Part shown: positions 1 to 15,246 of the stretch, piece after piece
How positions within the stretch are numbered: the first letter of the stretch is position 1
Layout of the letters: every line of letters starts with the position of its first letter
Source of the DNA: Anseranas semipalmata
Lineage: Eukaryota > Chordata > Aves > Anseriformes > Anseranatidae
DNA: 64,000 nucleotides
Direction: 5' to 3'
NCBI GenBank assembly: GCA_013399115.1
Contig: VXAA01002213.1
Location: 186,081 to 250,080, forward strand
Notes under the pieces: generated by a model
The model's input: only the letters and a program-made list of their open reading frames with translations
What the model was told of the DNA's origin: nothing
Database searches by the model: none
Position numbers and translations under genes: made by a program

Positions 1-1642
1 TTTGAGAAAAAGCTTGTTCAACTGCTTTATCAGAATGCACAGCAGAGGAATTTTGATGTAGGTCCCTTACATAGCCTCAAGCCACCTCCTGTGGATGGCT
101 CTGTTGGCAATTCAGGGAAAATGCTTGACTTACTAGTGGCACAAGTCTGTTTTTCTCTATCTTTTCATAGATACTAAAAGCTATATTAGGTGCAACACAG
201 CAAGGATTCAAGCTATGAATCTCCCCAGTATTTTTCTTTGATAAGCCCATGGTGCTTATTGTGCTCATAAAAATTATCTAGAAGTTCCCTAATTATTATT
301 TTGTAGCACTTGATACATTATTTCAGTGCAGTTTTCGGCTGGGCCTAGGAAGTGATAACAACCATGATCATTCTTTTTCTTTTTCCTTTTCAAAAATCAA
401 TATTATACTCATTTTCCTCCCTTTCTGTTACCTCCCCAGATTTTCAATTACTTTTCCCAAGTATTTTTCCTGGATAAAATTAAACCAATTACTGCTGATC
501 TTGACAAGTAATGACACATGCCCTATGAACTAGTGGTTCTTTTTATGTTCTGAGAGCACTCTTTCATGAAGCAACTGTGTTTATTTATTCTTTTAATACT
601 TCTTTCTCCAAGAAATAGTGAACTTTACTACCCATGCCTTTTTATATACCAGAAACCTCTTCTTGTGATGAGCTTTCCGTATTATTAGATTGTGCTCATT
701 GCTATTAGATTATACTATTAGATTTTTTTTTTTAATACCACAAAATCTGTTTTCCACAAAATTCCTTACCCAGCAAAGTCCTTAAGCATTTCCTTAACTT
801 AAATCATATAAATACTAATACTGGTAGTACTATCTCACAGACTTTGTATTAAACACACATATCTGATTTCTGAAGCTGGACTCGGTACCTTTGCCATTCG
901 TTAACCCAGTATCTACCTTTGTTAAAGTCACGTAGCAGCTCTTTTTTCTGTTTTTCCCCATGACCTGTCTGGTCCATAGGGACCCATAGTGAGCCCAGGC
1001 CAGGACATCAACTCATGGTTGGGGGGAAGAATCAGGCCCCATGAGAGTAGCCAGTGTCAGACACAGCCACAGGATGAGGGCCATGTGGACAAGATGGGAT
1101 GTCAGCCCATGGGCTGAGAAGCTGCTCTACAGGAATTATTTGTATACTGAATCATAATGAACAAAAAAATTTCATGGTTCCAGAATGAGCAGTCAGGTTA
1201 TTTCCTTTCTATATTTTCAAACAAAAATGAAACTTTCATTTTTTAAAAAGCTCCTTCACAAATTTTAAACAAGTTAAGAGATATGAAAACAAAACAAATT
1301 GGTCTTTTGTTTCTCTCCAAGGTTTTTGGGGTTTTGTTTTCAGTGACGAAAAGAAAATTTTTTTGGGTCTACCAGCCAAGTGAAAAATCAATTAGTTACA
1401 CAGGTCTGTCTATTTGTTAGGATAAGCTATCAAACAATGCATGCATTTTGGTAGTTATTTTTTCCTCATAATAGGACGTACCATGGACTACAATAGCATT
1501 GGATTTTTGTTTACACTTCTCCACTCAAGGCAGCAATTTTAGAACAACTCTTCAAGATGCAGACAAAATAATAAAAATAAAAGAAAAGAAAAAGGAGTAG
1601 TAAGTTCATCTATGGTTAAAGAATGTACGTATAGCTTTGGGG

Positions 1643-1677
<35 letters not shown>
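1643..1677 (+). repeat. A-rich (AAAAG)n microsatellite
   Basis: A run of 14 A is followed by about four AAAAG units. Confidence 0.9.
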
Positions 1678-4600
1678 GTGATTTGAAGGTAATCCTACAA
1701 AATCCAGGCCTCAGAGTTCTTTTCACATGAAACCTCAAAGTCAAAACCCATTTGACCCCCTCATTTAGTAGAATTTTGTTTGGTCACTAATGAATTCCAC
1801 TACTCACACCTAAGTTGGACTGGATTTTTTTTTCCCTGACAAGAAGCTAATTAGAGGGTAAAGAATATCAAATTCTTTCCAGACAGGGTTTGCCTAAGCA
1901 TTATACATGATCTTCCTCTGTCCCTCTTTTTCTAGTAGCTACAAATCCCTTCTCAAAACACATTTTTTTTAGGATGCTTCTAAGCTGTAGCCTGTTAAGT
2001 ATTTTAGTGTCAATACATTCAACTAACCACTAAACAAGGAATTATTTCCAGTAATATATATGAATTTGCTAAGTGAAGAGGTGCCCAAGCCATCAGCCGG
2101 TACAAAGTAGTCCAACTCCACTGATTCCAGCATAAGAGTTTCTGTTTATACTAGAGAAGACCCCAATGCAAAATATTCTCTTTTGGGAGGCAGTCAAGAA
2201 AAGAAAGCTGCAAACAAAAATACATATTCAAGAGTAGCCTGAGGAAGGCAGCTTACAGGTACAGCATTAGATAAAAAAAAATAACAAATTCTCAGTGCTG
2301 CCACCTGATCTGTTGGCTGAACTAAAATAAAAACTGATCCATAGGAAATTTGCCAAGGAAGACAGGGAAGCAGAGCTTCTTATGAACACTGCCTTGGAGT
2401 AGTTAATATTCATCAGCAAAGCTCAAGGCCTTAAACAGAAAACATATTTCAGGAAATTGTAAAGAATATAAAGAATCCAAATAGCCCAAAATTCTTGAAC
2501 TTGGAATTTGAGGGTCAAGGCTTCTAACACCTGAAGCTTTGTATGTGACTGAATGTTCAGATGTTGGATATTTTCTAATTGCTCTAAATTTTCTACTCTA
2601 GTTATGTGTACACATAATATTAACAAGGTGCATGTCTGAAAAACATAATTATTAATTACCAGGAATCCAGCGTATTATCAATTTATTTAATGCTGATGGA
2701 CTGAGTTGTTTGATGGATAAAGACAGTCAAGTAGCAGTGATTGGCAGGAATAAACCAGCTTCCCTGACTGGGGACCGGAAAGATTTTACTCAAGGAAATG
2801 GCAGTGAAACCTGTCCTAATAAATAACTGAGCTGAGTTGACTTAAGCACTTATAATGCCAGTGTCTGTGATAAGCAATGGAAACATTAATATAAAATGCT
2901 TCACCATAAATGAGTACGGTAGAGTTCAATATGATGTATTGCAGTACTACCGTCCCTAGCATGGCATGCTTTTAAAGTGATGTTTATAATCATTATTATT
3001 TTGGTAACAATAGAGGGAAAAAAAGAACAGAACAGCAAAAATTGTTATCTGCTAAAGAGGAACCGCAATAGCAAAGTTTCCTGATAAGAACCTACATAAG
3101 GATTTAGCCAGAGTGAGAGAACAGCTGTGCTCAGATACAAATGCAGTAACTAAGAATGCGGTTGTAGCTTGTTCATTTCTAATTCTAGCTGTATGTTACA
3201 GTCAGATGGTGAAAGCAGTCATTTCATGAAATAACTGAAATTTTCAGACATTTTGTGAAATGACCAGCATTATGGCTGTTCTATTACACTCTTTGACTGT
3301 TTCACTCCGTCATTAAGTTAAATGACTGGTGTTATTGTAAGAGTTACATTGGTGTGATTTCTATTACTTACATTTAGGCATCTGAACTTAGACGTACAGG
3401 TCAGTTTAGGCTCTCACAGTGAGTGAAGGAAAGTTGGTGTGTCCAGATGGCAATCCACCTGATCTACCTTTGCTGCCTGTCTTTGGATGAGATGAACCAT
3501 CCTTTGGATATACTGATCTCTCTCTCCCTTCATTATAAAAGGAACCTGAGGTGATAGGTTCTGATAAAGATGTTTACCTTGTGATTAATCCTTGTGACTC
3601 CTATTTACTATGATGCTTTGTACTATGGATGTTCACAACTGTTGTGAAAAGTATTTCTGTTATGCTGGAGAGAGTCACCTTCTGCTGGCTTGGCTAGCTT
3701 TGGCTCTTTGCCACAGGAAACCTAAATGCATTGAAGCCATTTGCTCCCTTCTTTTAGCTTTAGCTCCCCAGTATGCTATGTGCCCTACAGGGTTGAATTG
3801 GTATTATATTCTTTTTGTTTGTTTGTTTTGATCAGAACTAATAACTTGACACATCTTTCTTTACCCAGTCTGGGATATTTATTAAACTTCTCCACAGTCA
3901 GGGCTTTCCTAAAATCCCCAGACTTAAAAATTTGCCCCTGTTGTGACAGTCAAATTCTGGTGACAGATGAGCATGTTAAATGCCTTTACTGCCTTGAAGA
4001 AATTCTGTCTCATATACCTAGTAAATGCAGCATTTGTTGGTCCTTCCCCTTCCAGGCCAGAAAAGACTAAGAGCCTGTCTTTATAACTGCCTCCCTGGGA
4101 AGTAAAAAGTTTTATCTTCAGACAGCCATGATAAAGTGGTATCATTCACAGGGAAGACAATATTAGTTGAAGTATGGATGTGGTGAATGTCCATGAAGCT
4201 ATATGACAGGTTCACTCTTTCCTAACGAGAATCTGAGAGGTGCCGAGGGATTCTGTACATCAGATTAGGAAAGTCCAATATGGTTCTGCAAGAACTGAAA
4301 GGCTGGAGACTGCATCTCAGAAAGAGTTATCTGGCTGCATGTACCTATAATAGAAGAGGAGATGCACTTATGGATTTTTCTGGGTCCTAGGAGAAGGCAA
4401 AGCAGGCACCTGCGACACAAAGGAGTCTGTATCTCCAAAAGACTTACCATAACTTCTGAAACTGTAAAAAAAAAAGCTGGCCTCTTCCCAGGGAAAAGCA
4501 TCATTTAGATGGATAAGGTTGAAGTTCTGCATGGGGCTGAAGATCAACTGCCCGTCTCAGTCTTTCAGTCTTTCTACGCTGCAATACATGGATAGGGTAA

Positions 4601-5104
4601 ATATTAGTTCCTACCTTATCTGCATATAAAACCCAGAGCACGTCAGAAGGCTCTGACCTTCACATCTGTTCACACAACTGGGTGCTCTGAATTTTTTAGG
4701 AACAGGTTTTTCAGCATGTACTCCTGTCTTTTCTTTTGGCTGTGGGATATTTCGCAGACACGCAGTTTAGAAGTTGAGCAGGGATCTGTTGTTAGGATCT
4801 GCTGCCCTTCCTATATAAAACCCTGACACAAAGTCACACTCCAGAGGGCAGCTGGAAAGAGCTCTAATGATGTAAAGAGAGACCAAATGAGACTAGTAGG
4901 GCTTTTCACAACTTCTTAATGGAAAGTCTGGACACTGAGACCTAAGGAATACTGGTCCCCAAGTGGCAGTGTTTCTCATTCATCTTACTCATCCTGTTTC
5001 ACAAGCTCCAGGCCATTATCATGAATATGTGCAGATATCCCAGAACATTTTTGAACGGCTGGAATATGTGTCCACGAAAGTAAAGATTACAAAATCAGTA
5101 CAGC

Positions 5105-5160
5105 TTAACAACTGAGTAGTCCCACTGAACACACTGCCCACTATAAGGTGTAGAAGAAAT
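5105..5160 (+). repeat. Old sauropsid-type dispersed repeat, copy
   Basis: 'gagtagtcccactgaacaca' followed by 'ctgcccactataagg' resembles the 'gagtagtcccactgaagtca' and 'atgggactactca' units of the same family as at 50165. Confidence 0.4.
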
Positions 5161-7513
5161 TCAAAGTAATTTGAGAGAAGTCACATAATTCAGAGGCAAA
5201 ACACAACTCCTTTGTGTTTTTTCCTGGTCCTGGTCCCATATATCCTCACATGTATGACTTTACATGGTCAAAGAAATGTAGAAAGAAATTTCCTTCTGAT
5301 TTGGGTCCTTTTTTCTTTTACATTTTGCCCTGAGACATGAGTAATCAGCTGAAAAATCCTTTACAGGCTGCAAGGCTAGGAAGCACTAGAGAGAAGACTT
5401 ACCCTGAACTCCGCAAAACTAGACGTTAAAGAGAAGCTGAATTGCTGGAGAGAAATAGAAAAGTGATCCCAGACAAGATACACAAATACTTTTCCTGGTT
5501 TTGCTCCCAAGGAGGTGGGAAACAATAGTTATCAAGGCTTGGTTTTGTTAGTTTTGTTTTCACATCAACCAGTGTTAGTCTCAAAAATATTTGCCTTCTG
5601 AGTCTTTTTTTTTCTTTTTTTCATTTGAGTTCTTTAGGACTATTTAAAGGCTCGGATAAGTTATTTTCAAATTAGACAGTTTAAAGATTAAATCTGTAAA
5701 TCACATATAGTTTAAATATAATATTTTAAATCTTCTTCCTGATGACTTCTTTTTTCAAAAATTGAAAAGTTATTTCATTATTTATAACCTAAACAAGGTT
5801 TTAAATTAGGAGACTAGATGGTCCACCTAAAGTCAACACAGACAGATCTGACCCTCTCCAGGTGGTGAGCTAACCTTATATCATGTGAAGGGCTGAATGA
5901 TGGTCTCAGTATTTGTCCAGTGAGAGAGCAAGCATGGGTGACAGAGCATCTGACTCAGATATTTCAGTTACTTGCATAAATGTAGGATGAAGTTAAGTCT
6001 TAGCTTCTGTAGCTGGCAGAAACAGGATATATTGAATAATGTGTTATGACTGCATCTGGTCAGAAAAATGTTGACAAACTGTGTAAAGAGATGATACAGA
6101 GTTCCACTGAAATTGAAATGTTTTAGGAGATAAGATTGATTTAATTTACAGTTCAATTTAGAGCAATATGGGAGTCATTCTAATGGCATTGTAATGTCCC
6201 TTCTCAGTATTTTTGGAACAAAAACCTTGATATTTGTTTTGTAATATGATTTTTATGTTGATATAACTTTTTGCCTTAGATTCTAATATGCAGTCCGTTT
6301 TTAATAGTGTGAATAAAGATAGGACTTAATTATTTTGTTGAAAGAAAGTATTTTGAGATGAAAAATATTTTTCCTGACGAACTTTGAAATTCTTAGTATA
6401 TTTTATCCAATTCAGGAAAAATCCAAACTTTGCCTTCTCAGAAATTGTTGCTGAAGTGGAATTTGTTTCTTTTGCACACCTTTAGGTTAATATTGCCCAT
6501 TTATTGCACTGTTTTTCATTCAGCATCTGGTAATCATTTTCAGTTGAAACTTTCATTGTCACGATGCTTGATTACTCATACCAATTATTGATGTTCTTCT
6601 GGTTGTACTCCATTTGAAAGAATAGGCACACCAAGCAAATGCATTATTATCTATTACAACATTTATTATGTTTATTTTTATGTGTAGGGAATATATGTAG
6701 ATCATTATTCATATGACAGTTAGATGATTCCAGAAGCCTGAAATTTGCTGTCTATGATATCAAGCTACATCAGCTTCCTCATTTCAGATGGAAGGAACCA
6801 ATGATTAAAGTCTTGCTCAAGGTTGGGAAGAGAAAATGAGTTGGAGAAGGGACACAGATCCAAGTTTTTGGCTCTAATCTTTGCTAGAGCAATATGTTTC
6901 ATGAGATTAATGAGACTAAACAGAACTAAGAGTCATAGAAGAAAAAAATCATAATGGTAAAAATCTGGCTTACTCCTGAAGCCATGTCACCAAAACAGAT
7001 TGTTTTTTGGATCGCCAGAGTCAGTCTATGTAATAATGAAATCCAAAAAATCTGGGTACAGCAATAAATAAAGAATAAGCCAATTCTCAGGGAAGTCAAC
7101 AGGACCCTTCCAGACAATTTTGTTTGTTTGTTTTGGAGGGCTGGAAGCTTTTCTTTCTCTTCAGTCAAATTTGTTGAACCTGAGGGCAATGAAAGAGACT
7201 TGCCAACATTGAAGATGAGAGCAAAGATTGTGGAAACTGTAGCAATGGATTTCAGAAACATTTGTCTTATTTTCTTAATAGTCTGGGATCCGTATTACTA
7301 CAGTGGAAGCATGGAGGATAAATGGAATAGCTACACCGCTGTATGTTAGGCATTGCACTCAGAAGCTGAAGTAAGGAACTTAAGATCCCTCTATAGCTGG
7401 TGCCTAAAGAAGGAGTAATAACTCACAGGAAGTGAGAAAGACAAGTCTCTCCAGTAACTCAGCCCTTCCAATTTAGGCTTCTTTTTGGTCCCTTGGAAGT
7501 GCTTCGCTCTCTC

Positions 7514-7927
7514 TCAATGAAAGACTGGGTTTAACTTTCGATAGGCTCTCTTAGGAGAGATGGATCCTGCTCCACAGCCTAGCTCTGGAGGCCCCAAGGC
7601 TACAAGCAGATCACAGGCTAAAGAACTGAAAACTTGGAGCTGGGCAAAATCAGGTTTAGGGGTAAAAAAGAGAGCTAAGACCAAATATCTAATAAACACA
7701 GTATATATAGTAAACCGGGATGTAACATGGAGCTGCAAACAAGGAAGAAAGAGCAAGGTGCATAAGGATGTTAGAAAATACAAAAATAGCCCCAAGCCTA
7801 TCCCCACAAAAAGGGAAGGAAAGAAAGAAGAAAATCCATTTAACATCACCCTTTTACCATTAGAGAACTTGGGACACCGATGACCTGATCCAATTATTCT
7901 CATGCTTGAGGAGGACTTAGGATGCAA
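7514..7927. other. Unassigned region open on both strands
   Basis: A 107-residue frame on + (7560-7883, true ATG, Lys/Arg-rich) overlaps a 137-residue frame on -. Neither has a recognised domain, and the region shows no splice or promoter signals. Chance, or a fragment of an unrecognised repeat, is more likely than a gene. Confidence 0.2.
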
Positions 7928-10900
7928 AGGGACAGTGGAAGTGCAATACCCCTAAAAGGCATAGGTACTAATGTGTATACAACAATTATAACTACATTGT
8001 TATATTATTGAGTTTTTTTCATGGTAGTTGTATTCTTTATTTTCTTTTTCTGTAATAATTAAATCTGAACTAACAACATTTGTCTAGTTATACTGTTAAG
8101 ACATCAATTATATCACTAATAAATTCTTGGCTTCATATATTTGGTGCATTTCCCTTTTGCCCATAACGAAATTTTAAGAGTAATAAAAGGCTTAACATTT
8201 TAACAGAAAAATTAGTTCCCATTTGACTAGTTTCCACACAACAGCTTGAAGGAGCAGCTAGGACAACCAGTAATGTTTGTTTTATCTCATTTTTATTTCT
8301 TATTGGAATTTACTGCTAGCAAGCACGAAGAGTTTCTGATCATAGTCAGTTACTCTGGAAAATATGTTTTATCACTTTCAAAAAAAAAAAAACACTTAAA
8401 TGAAGGGAATTATAAAATCATTTTTACAGTAGTCTTTGGACAATAAATTGTCAACCTTAAATATCAGCAGATTCCTTTATCTGAGTTTATCTTGTTGAGA
8501 TGGATCAGAATGCTGTAATCAATCACAGCTTAGCCATAAAATGGCTTCATCATACATGTGTACTCTCTTCAAAATCAAGTTTTAACTTTTGCACATAATA
8601 ACTTATTGGGTTGCAAGGTTATCCCAAGTCTGTGTTCAATATTATCTGACATTTTATTGGCTACTACACAAACTTTTGCCCAAAACAGTCATTTTACTTA
8701 GAAAAGTTAATGGAAATGTTGCCCGTAATAAAGCTTTTTTTTTTTTTTTTCTTTAATGTAGGAGGAGTAAGGTAGAAGGACTTGATGAAAGGGAGGAAGA
8801 GGGAAGAAAGCAAAATGTAGGAGAGAATGAAGAAGAGGGAAACAGTTATTCTAATGAAAAACAGACTTGGAAGAGGAATTTTTGTAAGTTTAATTCATTC
8901 TCAAAAGGAGTTTAGTCTGCATTTGGTGCCTGGATCAGCACACCTTCCTAGGTGAAAACTGTAAATCACAGTTATGTGATAGATTATGTTTATTTAGAAG
9001 GAGGCTTGTTAAAGAGGTGCTTAGAGAGGAAATAGGCATCTTTTCTTTCAAAGAATGAAACCTTAATGCAGGTATTTAGAGAGTACAGAAGGGAAGGCCA
9101 GAAGCCTTGGGCTGGTAGGGGAAAACCTTGGCAGAGCGGAAAAAAAGGGTCATTCTCAACCTGTGAGCACCTGAGCATTGTCAGGGGGATATGAAAGCTA
9201 CAGAGAGGCCACCAGAGGAAGTCTAAGGCGGAGGGAAGCAACCAGTTTACATGTGGAACTTATATGGATCCGTTTTATTTTCTTTTTCATGTCTTAGAAG
9301 GTCTCTGACTGCTTAAAGAAACTTTTAAAAAACACTGTTTTTAGAAAACCCTTTCTATCTATTCGTTGTTAGACATCTAGCATAGAAGGGAACCCCCACT
9401 TGCTTCCCACTTCTGAAAAAAAGCATTGTTTGACTCTACCTTGTACATGACATGTGCATGCTAATACATGTATATGCTAGTAAAATATTGGGAAAAACAA
9501 ACTAAAGAATGAATGAGCATGGAATGTATTGTTAAAGCTGGGTCCCTGTGCCTCACGTGGCCCCTAAATTTATGTTTAGGCAGCTAACATAGAATGACAA
9601 TAAATTTAAAAAATTGCCTAACCTCTAGAAGTGCTGCATCCTCATTATTGCTCATTGGAAACTCTCCAGTGTATGTTATTCCCTCAGGAGATGATGATCC
9701 ATAGAAATATAAAGCTTTTATGATAACTGTTGAATGTTGACAGAGTTGTGTTGGAAACTATGACTGCGTTCCATTTAAAAAATTGTGTTCTCTTTGATCA
9801 CTATCTCTAACACTTTTCTCTACTGTTAGAGGGCTATGGGGATTTCCAGCATCCCATTGTGCCTCCTAACATGGAAGGGGAGTTAAATCTTGGAAACCAT
9901 CAGAACTTCAGTTCCAAAACACTGTGGCCCCTCCTTATCTTGCTACTCATCAAAGTGGCTTCCCATTTTAATGAGTAGGATAAGAGAAGCAGGAAATTTG
10001 TGGAAACTCTGTACAGCCACCCTCCCAAGAGCTTCCACTACTCATACCTTCAGGATGGCTCTTCTGGTGGGATTCCTGAGGACCAAAACATTTTTTATTT
10101 TACACAAAGAATTTGAAATGTGAGGTTCTCCTTCAGTTCATAACAAAGTCAGCTATTCTGAAATATCAAAGCCCTTTGTGAATTGGAATGACCTTTCCCT
10201 GGTTAGCTCTTGCCCTTTAGCAATGGGTGTTGCTGGTTGCTCAAAATTCACATACATGACCACTTTTTGCAAAAAAGGCTATGAGAGGGCAAACTTTCTC
10301 CAAAAGGTCTTTAACTTAAAAAAGTCAACCCCAGGCATAAAAAAAGAGAACAAGTTCTGCAGGCTATTCACCTCTTGGCCTCTTTACTGAAATTGCCAAC
10401 ATGGAGAGGAGCTGCAATGAAGACCATTCATTTATCTCTGAAAATAACGTTGAATATCTGTCACTGCTTTGGGAAATGATTGACTTGATAATGATAGGTT
10501 TTATATCAGCAGGTCCTGGAGTGTCATTCTCAAAGTCTCTATATGTGGTTCAAAAATTGACTTCTTAATGGTGACAATCCTGTGGAACAGAAAAGAATTG
10601 CATTACAGATGAATTTTCTGATGCAAGTGCATTGTCTTACCACACTGATGCCCATGTGTGAAGTGTGTTGCCAAGTTTAGGGAATTATGGTGCTATGACA
10701 ATACATTGAGCCATATACCTTTCATGTCATGCAATAATTTACTCTTAAATTTTCTTTTATGATGATGAATGTAGTTCTCACTGAAAAAAAAAAAAAAACA
10801 TACTTACAGGAGAGTTATATTTAAACTTCTGATCATATAGCTTGGCCTTAAGAAGAAATATCTTAATTTGTCTCTTGTTTTCAAGTTTCATCATGGTCAA

Positions 10901-10954
10901 AGTTTCCTTCCAGAGAAGCTTCTCACAAAGGTCAATAGAAATTATTGGAGATTA

Positions 10955-11040
10955 AGGATGGAGTTTTCAAAAGTGATTACTGCTGGCCTAAGTCTGGTCT
11001 CACTGGCTTCAACGAACTGCTGTTGATTTCAGTGTGAATA
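10955..11040 (+). repeat. Old sauropsid-type dispersed repeat, copy
   Basis: 'gagttttcaaaagtgattac' followed by 'tggcctaagtctggtctcac', 'tggcttcaacg' and 'ttgatttcagtgtgaatag' has the same order as a family common in turtles, crocodiles and birds (ttttcaaaagtg, ggcctaa.tctgctcccac, tgaagtcaatgg, ttgacttcagtggga). The library name is not known to me. Confidence 0.5.
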
Positions 11041-14000
11041 GAGATACTCAAATGTCAAGAGCTTTTTGGAAATCCAATATAAGCAATGTGGTGCTGACAG
11101 TGAGACACGAATACCGAAGGACCCACAAAGTGGGTTATTTCCCTGTCCTGTCCTGTTTCTTTTCCATGAAGTGTAATTATTTATTTCTTGGAAGCATATA
11201 AATGCAATCATAGAAAAAAAAAAAAGGCAAATCTAGAAAGAGGGGAAGAAACACAATGAATGATATTGAATAGCCAGGGGCCAGGGAAAAAAGGGTTAAC
11301 AAGGATAAATATAGATAAAAGTAAACAAATACAAATCCAATGAGATATTGCCTTGGAAAATTGCTACCTAATTTATTTCCTCATTAGCATTTTTGAAACT
11401 TAACTAGGCCCAATTTCATAGTAAACAAGAAAAATGAATTGCAGATCCCAACTCTGTTTATGTTCAATTTCTATGCCGTGTTTCGTTCCCCCTGAATTAA
11501 AGAAAAAAATCTATCTTGTTTGTACTGGAATTAATATTATAATCAATGCAACTTTCCATGGTGTTTGCAGTTTGTCACTATTATTTATTAGATATAGTAT
11601 GATAACACCTAGAGAACAACCAAGAGAGGTATTCCATTATGATAGGCAAGGCTGAGACACTACCCATTCCTAGTTTTGCCTGTTTAAATAGTTCATTTTT
11701 AATGAGCCAAACAGTCAATAGATTAAGGGTGCAGGGAAGAATACATATAACACACAAGTGAAGAAACCGATGTCATGATTTGTAGACTTTGAACTATTCT
11801 TACATTTCTGGGAAACTTTGAGGGATAGCTAAGGAAATTCAATGTTTATGGTCACACGGCATATATGTCAGATTTTAAATCTCTGTTTCAGTAAATTTTG
11901 AATCCATTAGCCAATTTCAACCATTTTTGCCAGAGGGACAGAAGTAACAAAAAATACAAAGTTTCTACATATTTAAAGAAAAACGTTGTCCCAGATACAA
12001 GAAGAAGGTACTGCAAGTGAAAATTTACTAACACCATCTCTCATTAGACACCAGAGTATCCACACTAGGCAAGCTGTTGAGCAGCAGACTTTATCAGAAC
12101 TACTGCTCTTGAAACAACTTCAGTTGACCAATGTATTTATTCAAGAGTGGTAATTAAACAAATATAAACCTTTTCAGTCTATGACTTTTCACATTTCACA
12201 CTTGTTGCATGGATATTTAATATAAACGAAAATGGGACTTACTCATGGACAGGTAGATACCTCCATCTGTGTTAGTCACAGCAATTCACTCCACTGTCAG
12301 TGTGTAGAAATATGCACCTAGAGGATCTTAACATCTAAAATATGACAGAGGAATCACATGCACAGAGAACATACTGCTCTCTGTTGGTTATACAGTGAGT
12401 TTAGAGGTACTCATCTCCATTGGAGAAGTCCATATTGTAGACAGTAGAAGTTCAGTGAAATAAACCCCACTTGCCTGCTCTTTTTCTTGCCCTATACAGC
12501 AGGGTTAGTATACACACTTAGTGTGGTTGATTGTACTAATACATGGTGTTGCACAGAAAAGAAAAAAAAAAGGGTATTCTTTTGTTTCAGCAAATACACA
12601 TGGTGTCGGCAGTATGTGCAGTTGTTTTCATGCAGTGAACAAAGTAGAGGAATGGCTGTGTCTTCATGCAGTAGGAACTCCCTGTAGGACAAAATCAGCT
12701 CAACAATCCGAAGTGCAAAAGTCAGGCTGTGCTTTGTACATATCCTGAATCTGTTTTGTTCATCATACGCATTTTTCGTTTAGCTGGATACTTCATTTAC
12801 GGACTATAGGATCCAAACTGAAGTTTGTATGGTACAGATGATCCTGCAACAGTAGGACTTCATGTCCTAGTTAGGACAGTGTGTAAAATCCTGTTCTTTA
12901 ACAGGTTGCTTGAGTCTATTAAGCTCACTTGTGTAGTGGCTTTAGGTCACAGTCCTGCACAGGTAAGCACATATGTATACATGTAAAATAGCACACTACA
13001 TTATATTGTCTGATTAAGTCAGCTACATCAGCTCCTGATGCATAAACTCAAACACCTATGTAGTCTTTTCAGTATCAGCTTTTGGGGCTGAGATTCAATC
13101 CCAGCTATGCTGCAAATAATTCACAGCAGGTAACTGTTGCTCTCTGATAGAATAAGATGTTGTCTAGGATGACTGTGCAGCTAGCATGGGTGCCTTAATG
13201 CCTAACACATGACAGTACGACACTTCTGGCAAGAAGGTTGTTTGTTAAATCAGTGTAGACTTCTGTCTATGTTTTGTTTGTTTATTTTAGTCTAAGATAT
13301 ATTCCCCCTTCCCCAGAATGATTTGTTTTTCCTGTCATGGTATATTTTTTCTCCAACTCAATCCACTACACCAAACTTAATACATGCACAGTAAAAATAT
13401 GTTTCATTAAAAAAAAAAAAACCAACAACAACAACAAAAAAGGTTAATTATCTTTTTACTTAACTGTTGCACATTAAATTTAAACTAATTCATTTCCATA
13501 ACAGTGACTTTAAATATGAATGGAATTCTGTCCCAGAGATTTCAAAGCAAATACTGTTATTGGTGGTTTTCTTTTTTTTTTTCATAACACAAACATTTAT
13601 TCTTCTAAATATAGCAAGTCTGCTTACAAGCACTCATCCCCTATATGATTCACCTACACTGGCATTAGCCTGTCTAGAGACTGTCATCCAAACATGTTAA
13701 AGCACTGAAAAATATCAGGGAATGACTTATAATTGCTACTGCTGACAGGCTATGGATTTTGTACAATGAATTTTGTTCCTCCATACCAACCTCACTTCTT
13801 TATTAGGACTCTTTAGTTACATATTTTCTTTCAGCCTGCAAATTCTGTGGAATAGAAATTGTACCATTTGATTCATTTTTACAATATGTAACATAATGTG
13901 ATTATAAATATGTTTGTATATAATCACTGCTATATCAGTGTTAATAATAAATAATAAAATCCCTGTGAGATTATTATCTACTGCTCAGGTAAAGAAATAT

Positions 14001-15210
14001 TGAAATAAGTAAGAAGGCAACCCCAGGATCTTCTACAAATCAAGGCCAGAAATAACCTTCCAAACCAAAGGAGATTAAGATTCGCTTTGATGGCATGACA
14101 GAAAGCTGTGTTTCTTTAAAAGCACTATTAAAAGGTTGACATCATCGCACATATGCAGCCAAAGATAGGTTTCAAATCAGATGACTTCAGCTGTCTTGAA
14201 CTTTAGGCAAGTAATTTCCCTTTATGGCGGAGAGTAAGCCATACCCAGCTCCCAACAACAGTTCCTTCCAGCTCTCTTCCTTTGCCGACTCCACGGGGAG
14301 CCCAGATTGCTTAGACATCTTTGGACATTTAGGGCTCAGTTTAATTACATGCAGTGACAAGTAATCCAAGGCACCCACACTGTGCTGACAGATAGGGTGC
14401 AGGACCCACAAGTGCCTTGTGTCCTGTGATATGAGCTTAGTGTTGAGGATGTCCATAGACACACAGCCAATGGATTCTGGAGAGTAATCAAGTGCTGCAC
14501 GAAGTAGGCACAGCACTTGATTAGAGGAATCCCTCTGTGGAGACCCACAACCTTAGCAACTAGAGCTCAGAAAACAGCTCACATGTAGATATTTAGTTAC
14601 CCTGCAGGTAACTAAATTAGGCTAAATAAAACCCAAATTCATAATTTTTAAATAGCTTTTGTTACACTAAGTACACCTGACTCACTGAGCTGGGACCTGT
14701 GGTAATTTCTGATCAAAGATCTCAGAATTGGACTGGAAGAGGATGGCAGCAAGAGTTCAGAACAGGCTATAAAGACGAGAGTGGGGACGCCACACAGGAC
14801 TTAAAATGGGACAAGCAGATGCTTCCAATCGATGTGCTTCAAATCTATGTGAAGGAATGTATTTTGGGAATATAAAAACTTTATGTTAGCACCAGAATTA
14901 TGCAAACAGGACTGGTTGATAGTTTGCATATTTTCAGCTTTTTTGAGAACTGTATATCATATTTCCACCCTTGAAAATGCTTTTACTAATTGTAGAAAGG
15001 AACTCTTTGTACTCAAAAAACAGAAATGTTCCTTGCTCCAAAGAGCATAAGGCAGAGATCTGGATCAAGAAATGCTTAAAAAGATTATTTTTAAAAAAGA
15101 CTGAGAAAGACTGTCAGGCTGACAGGCCCTTGCATGTGTTCCATCTGTATGGAATAAAGTATTGAGCAGCAAAAAATATAATACACATACATGAGGAAAA
15201 AAAAACATAG

Positions 15211-15246
15211 ATAATAATAATAATAATAATTTAAAAAAAAAAAAAA
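15211..15246 (+). repeat. (ATA)n plus poly-A
   Basis: About seven ATA units are followed, after a short TTT stretch, by 14 A. Confidence 0.9.

Larger units (their letters stand above)
1..10954. other. Intergenic, no gene seen
   Basis: AT-rich DNA with frequent A or T runs. Open frames are short (at most 137 codons), many without ATG, and none resembles a protein family. Apart from the microsatellite at 1643 and the old repeat at 5105, I see nothing to annotate. Confidence 0.7.
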
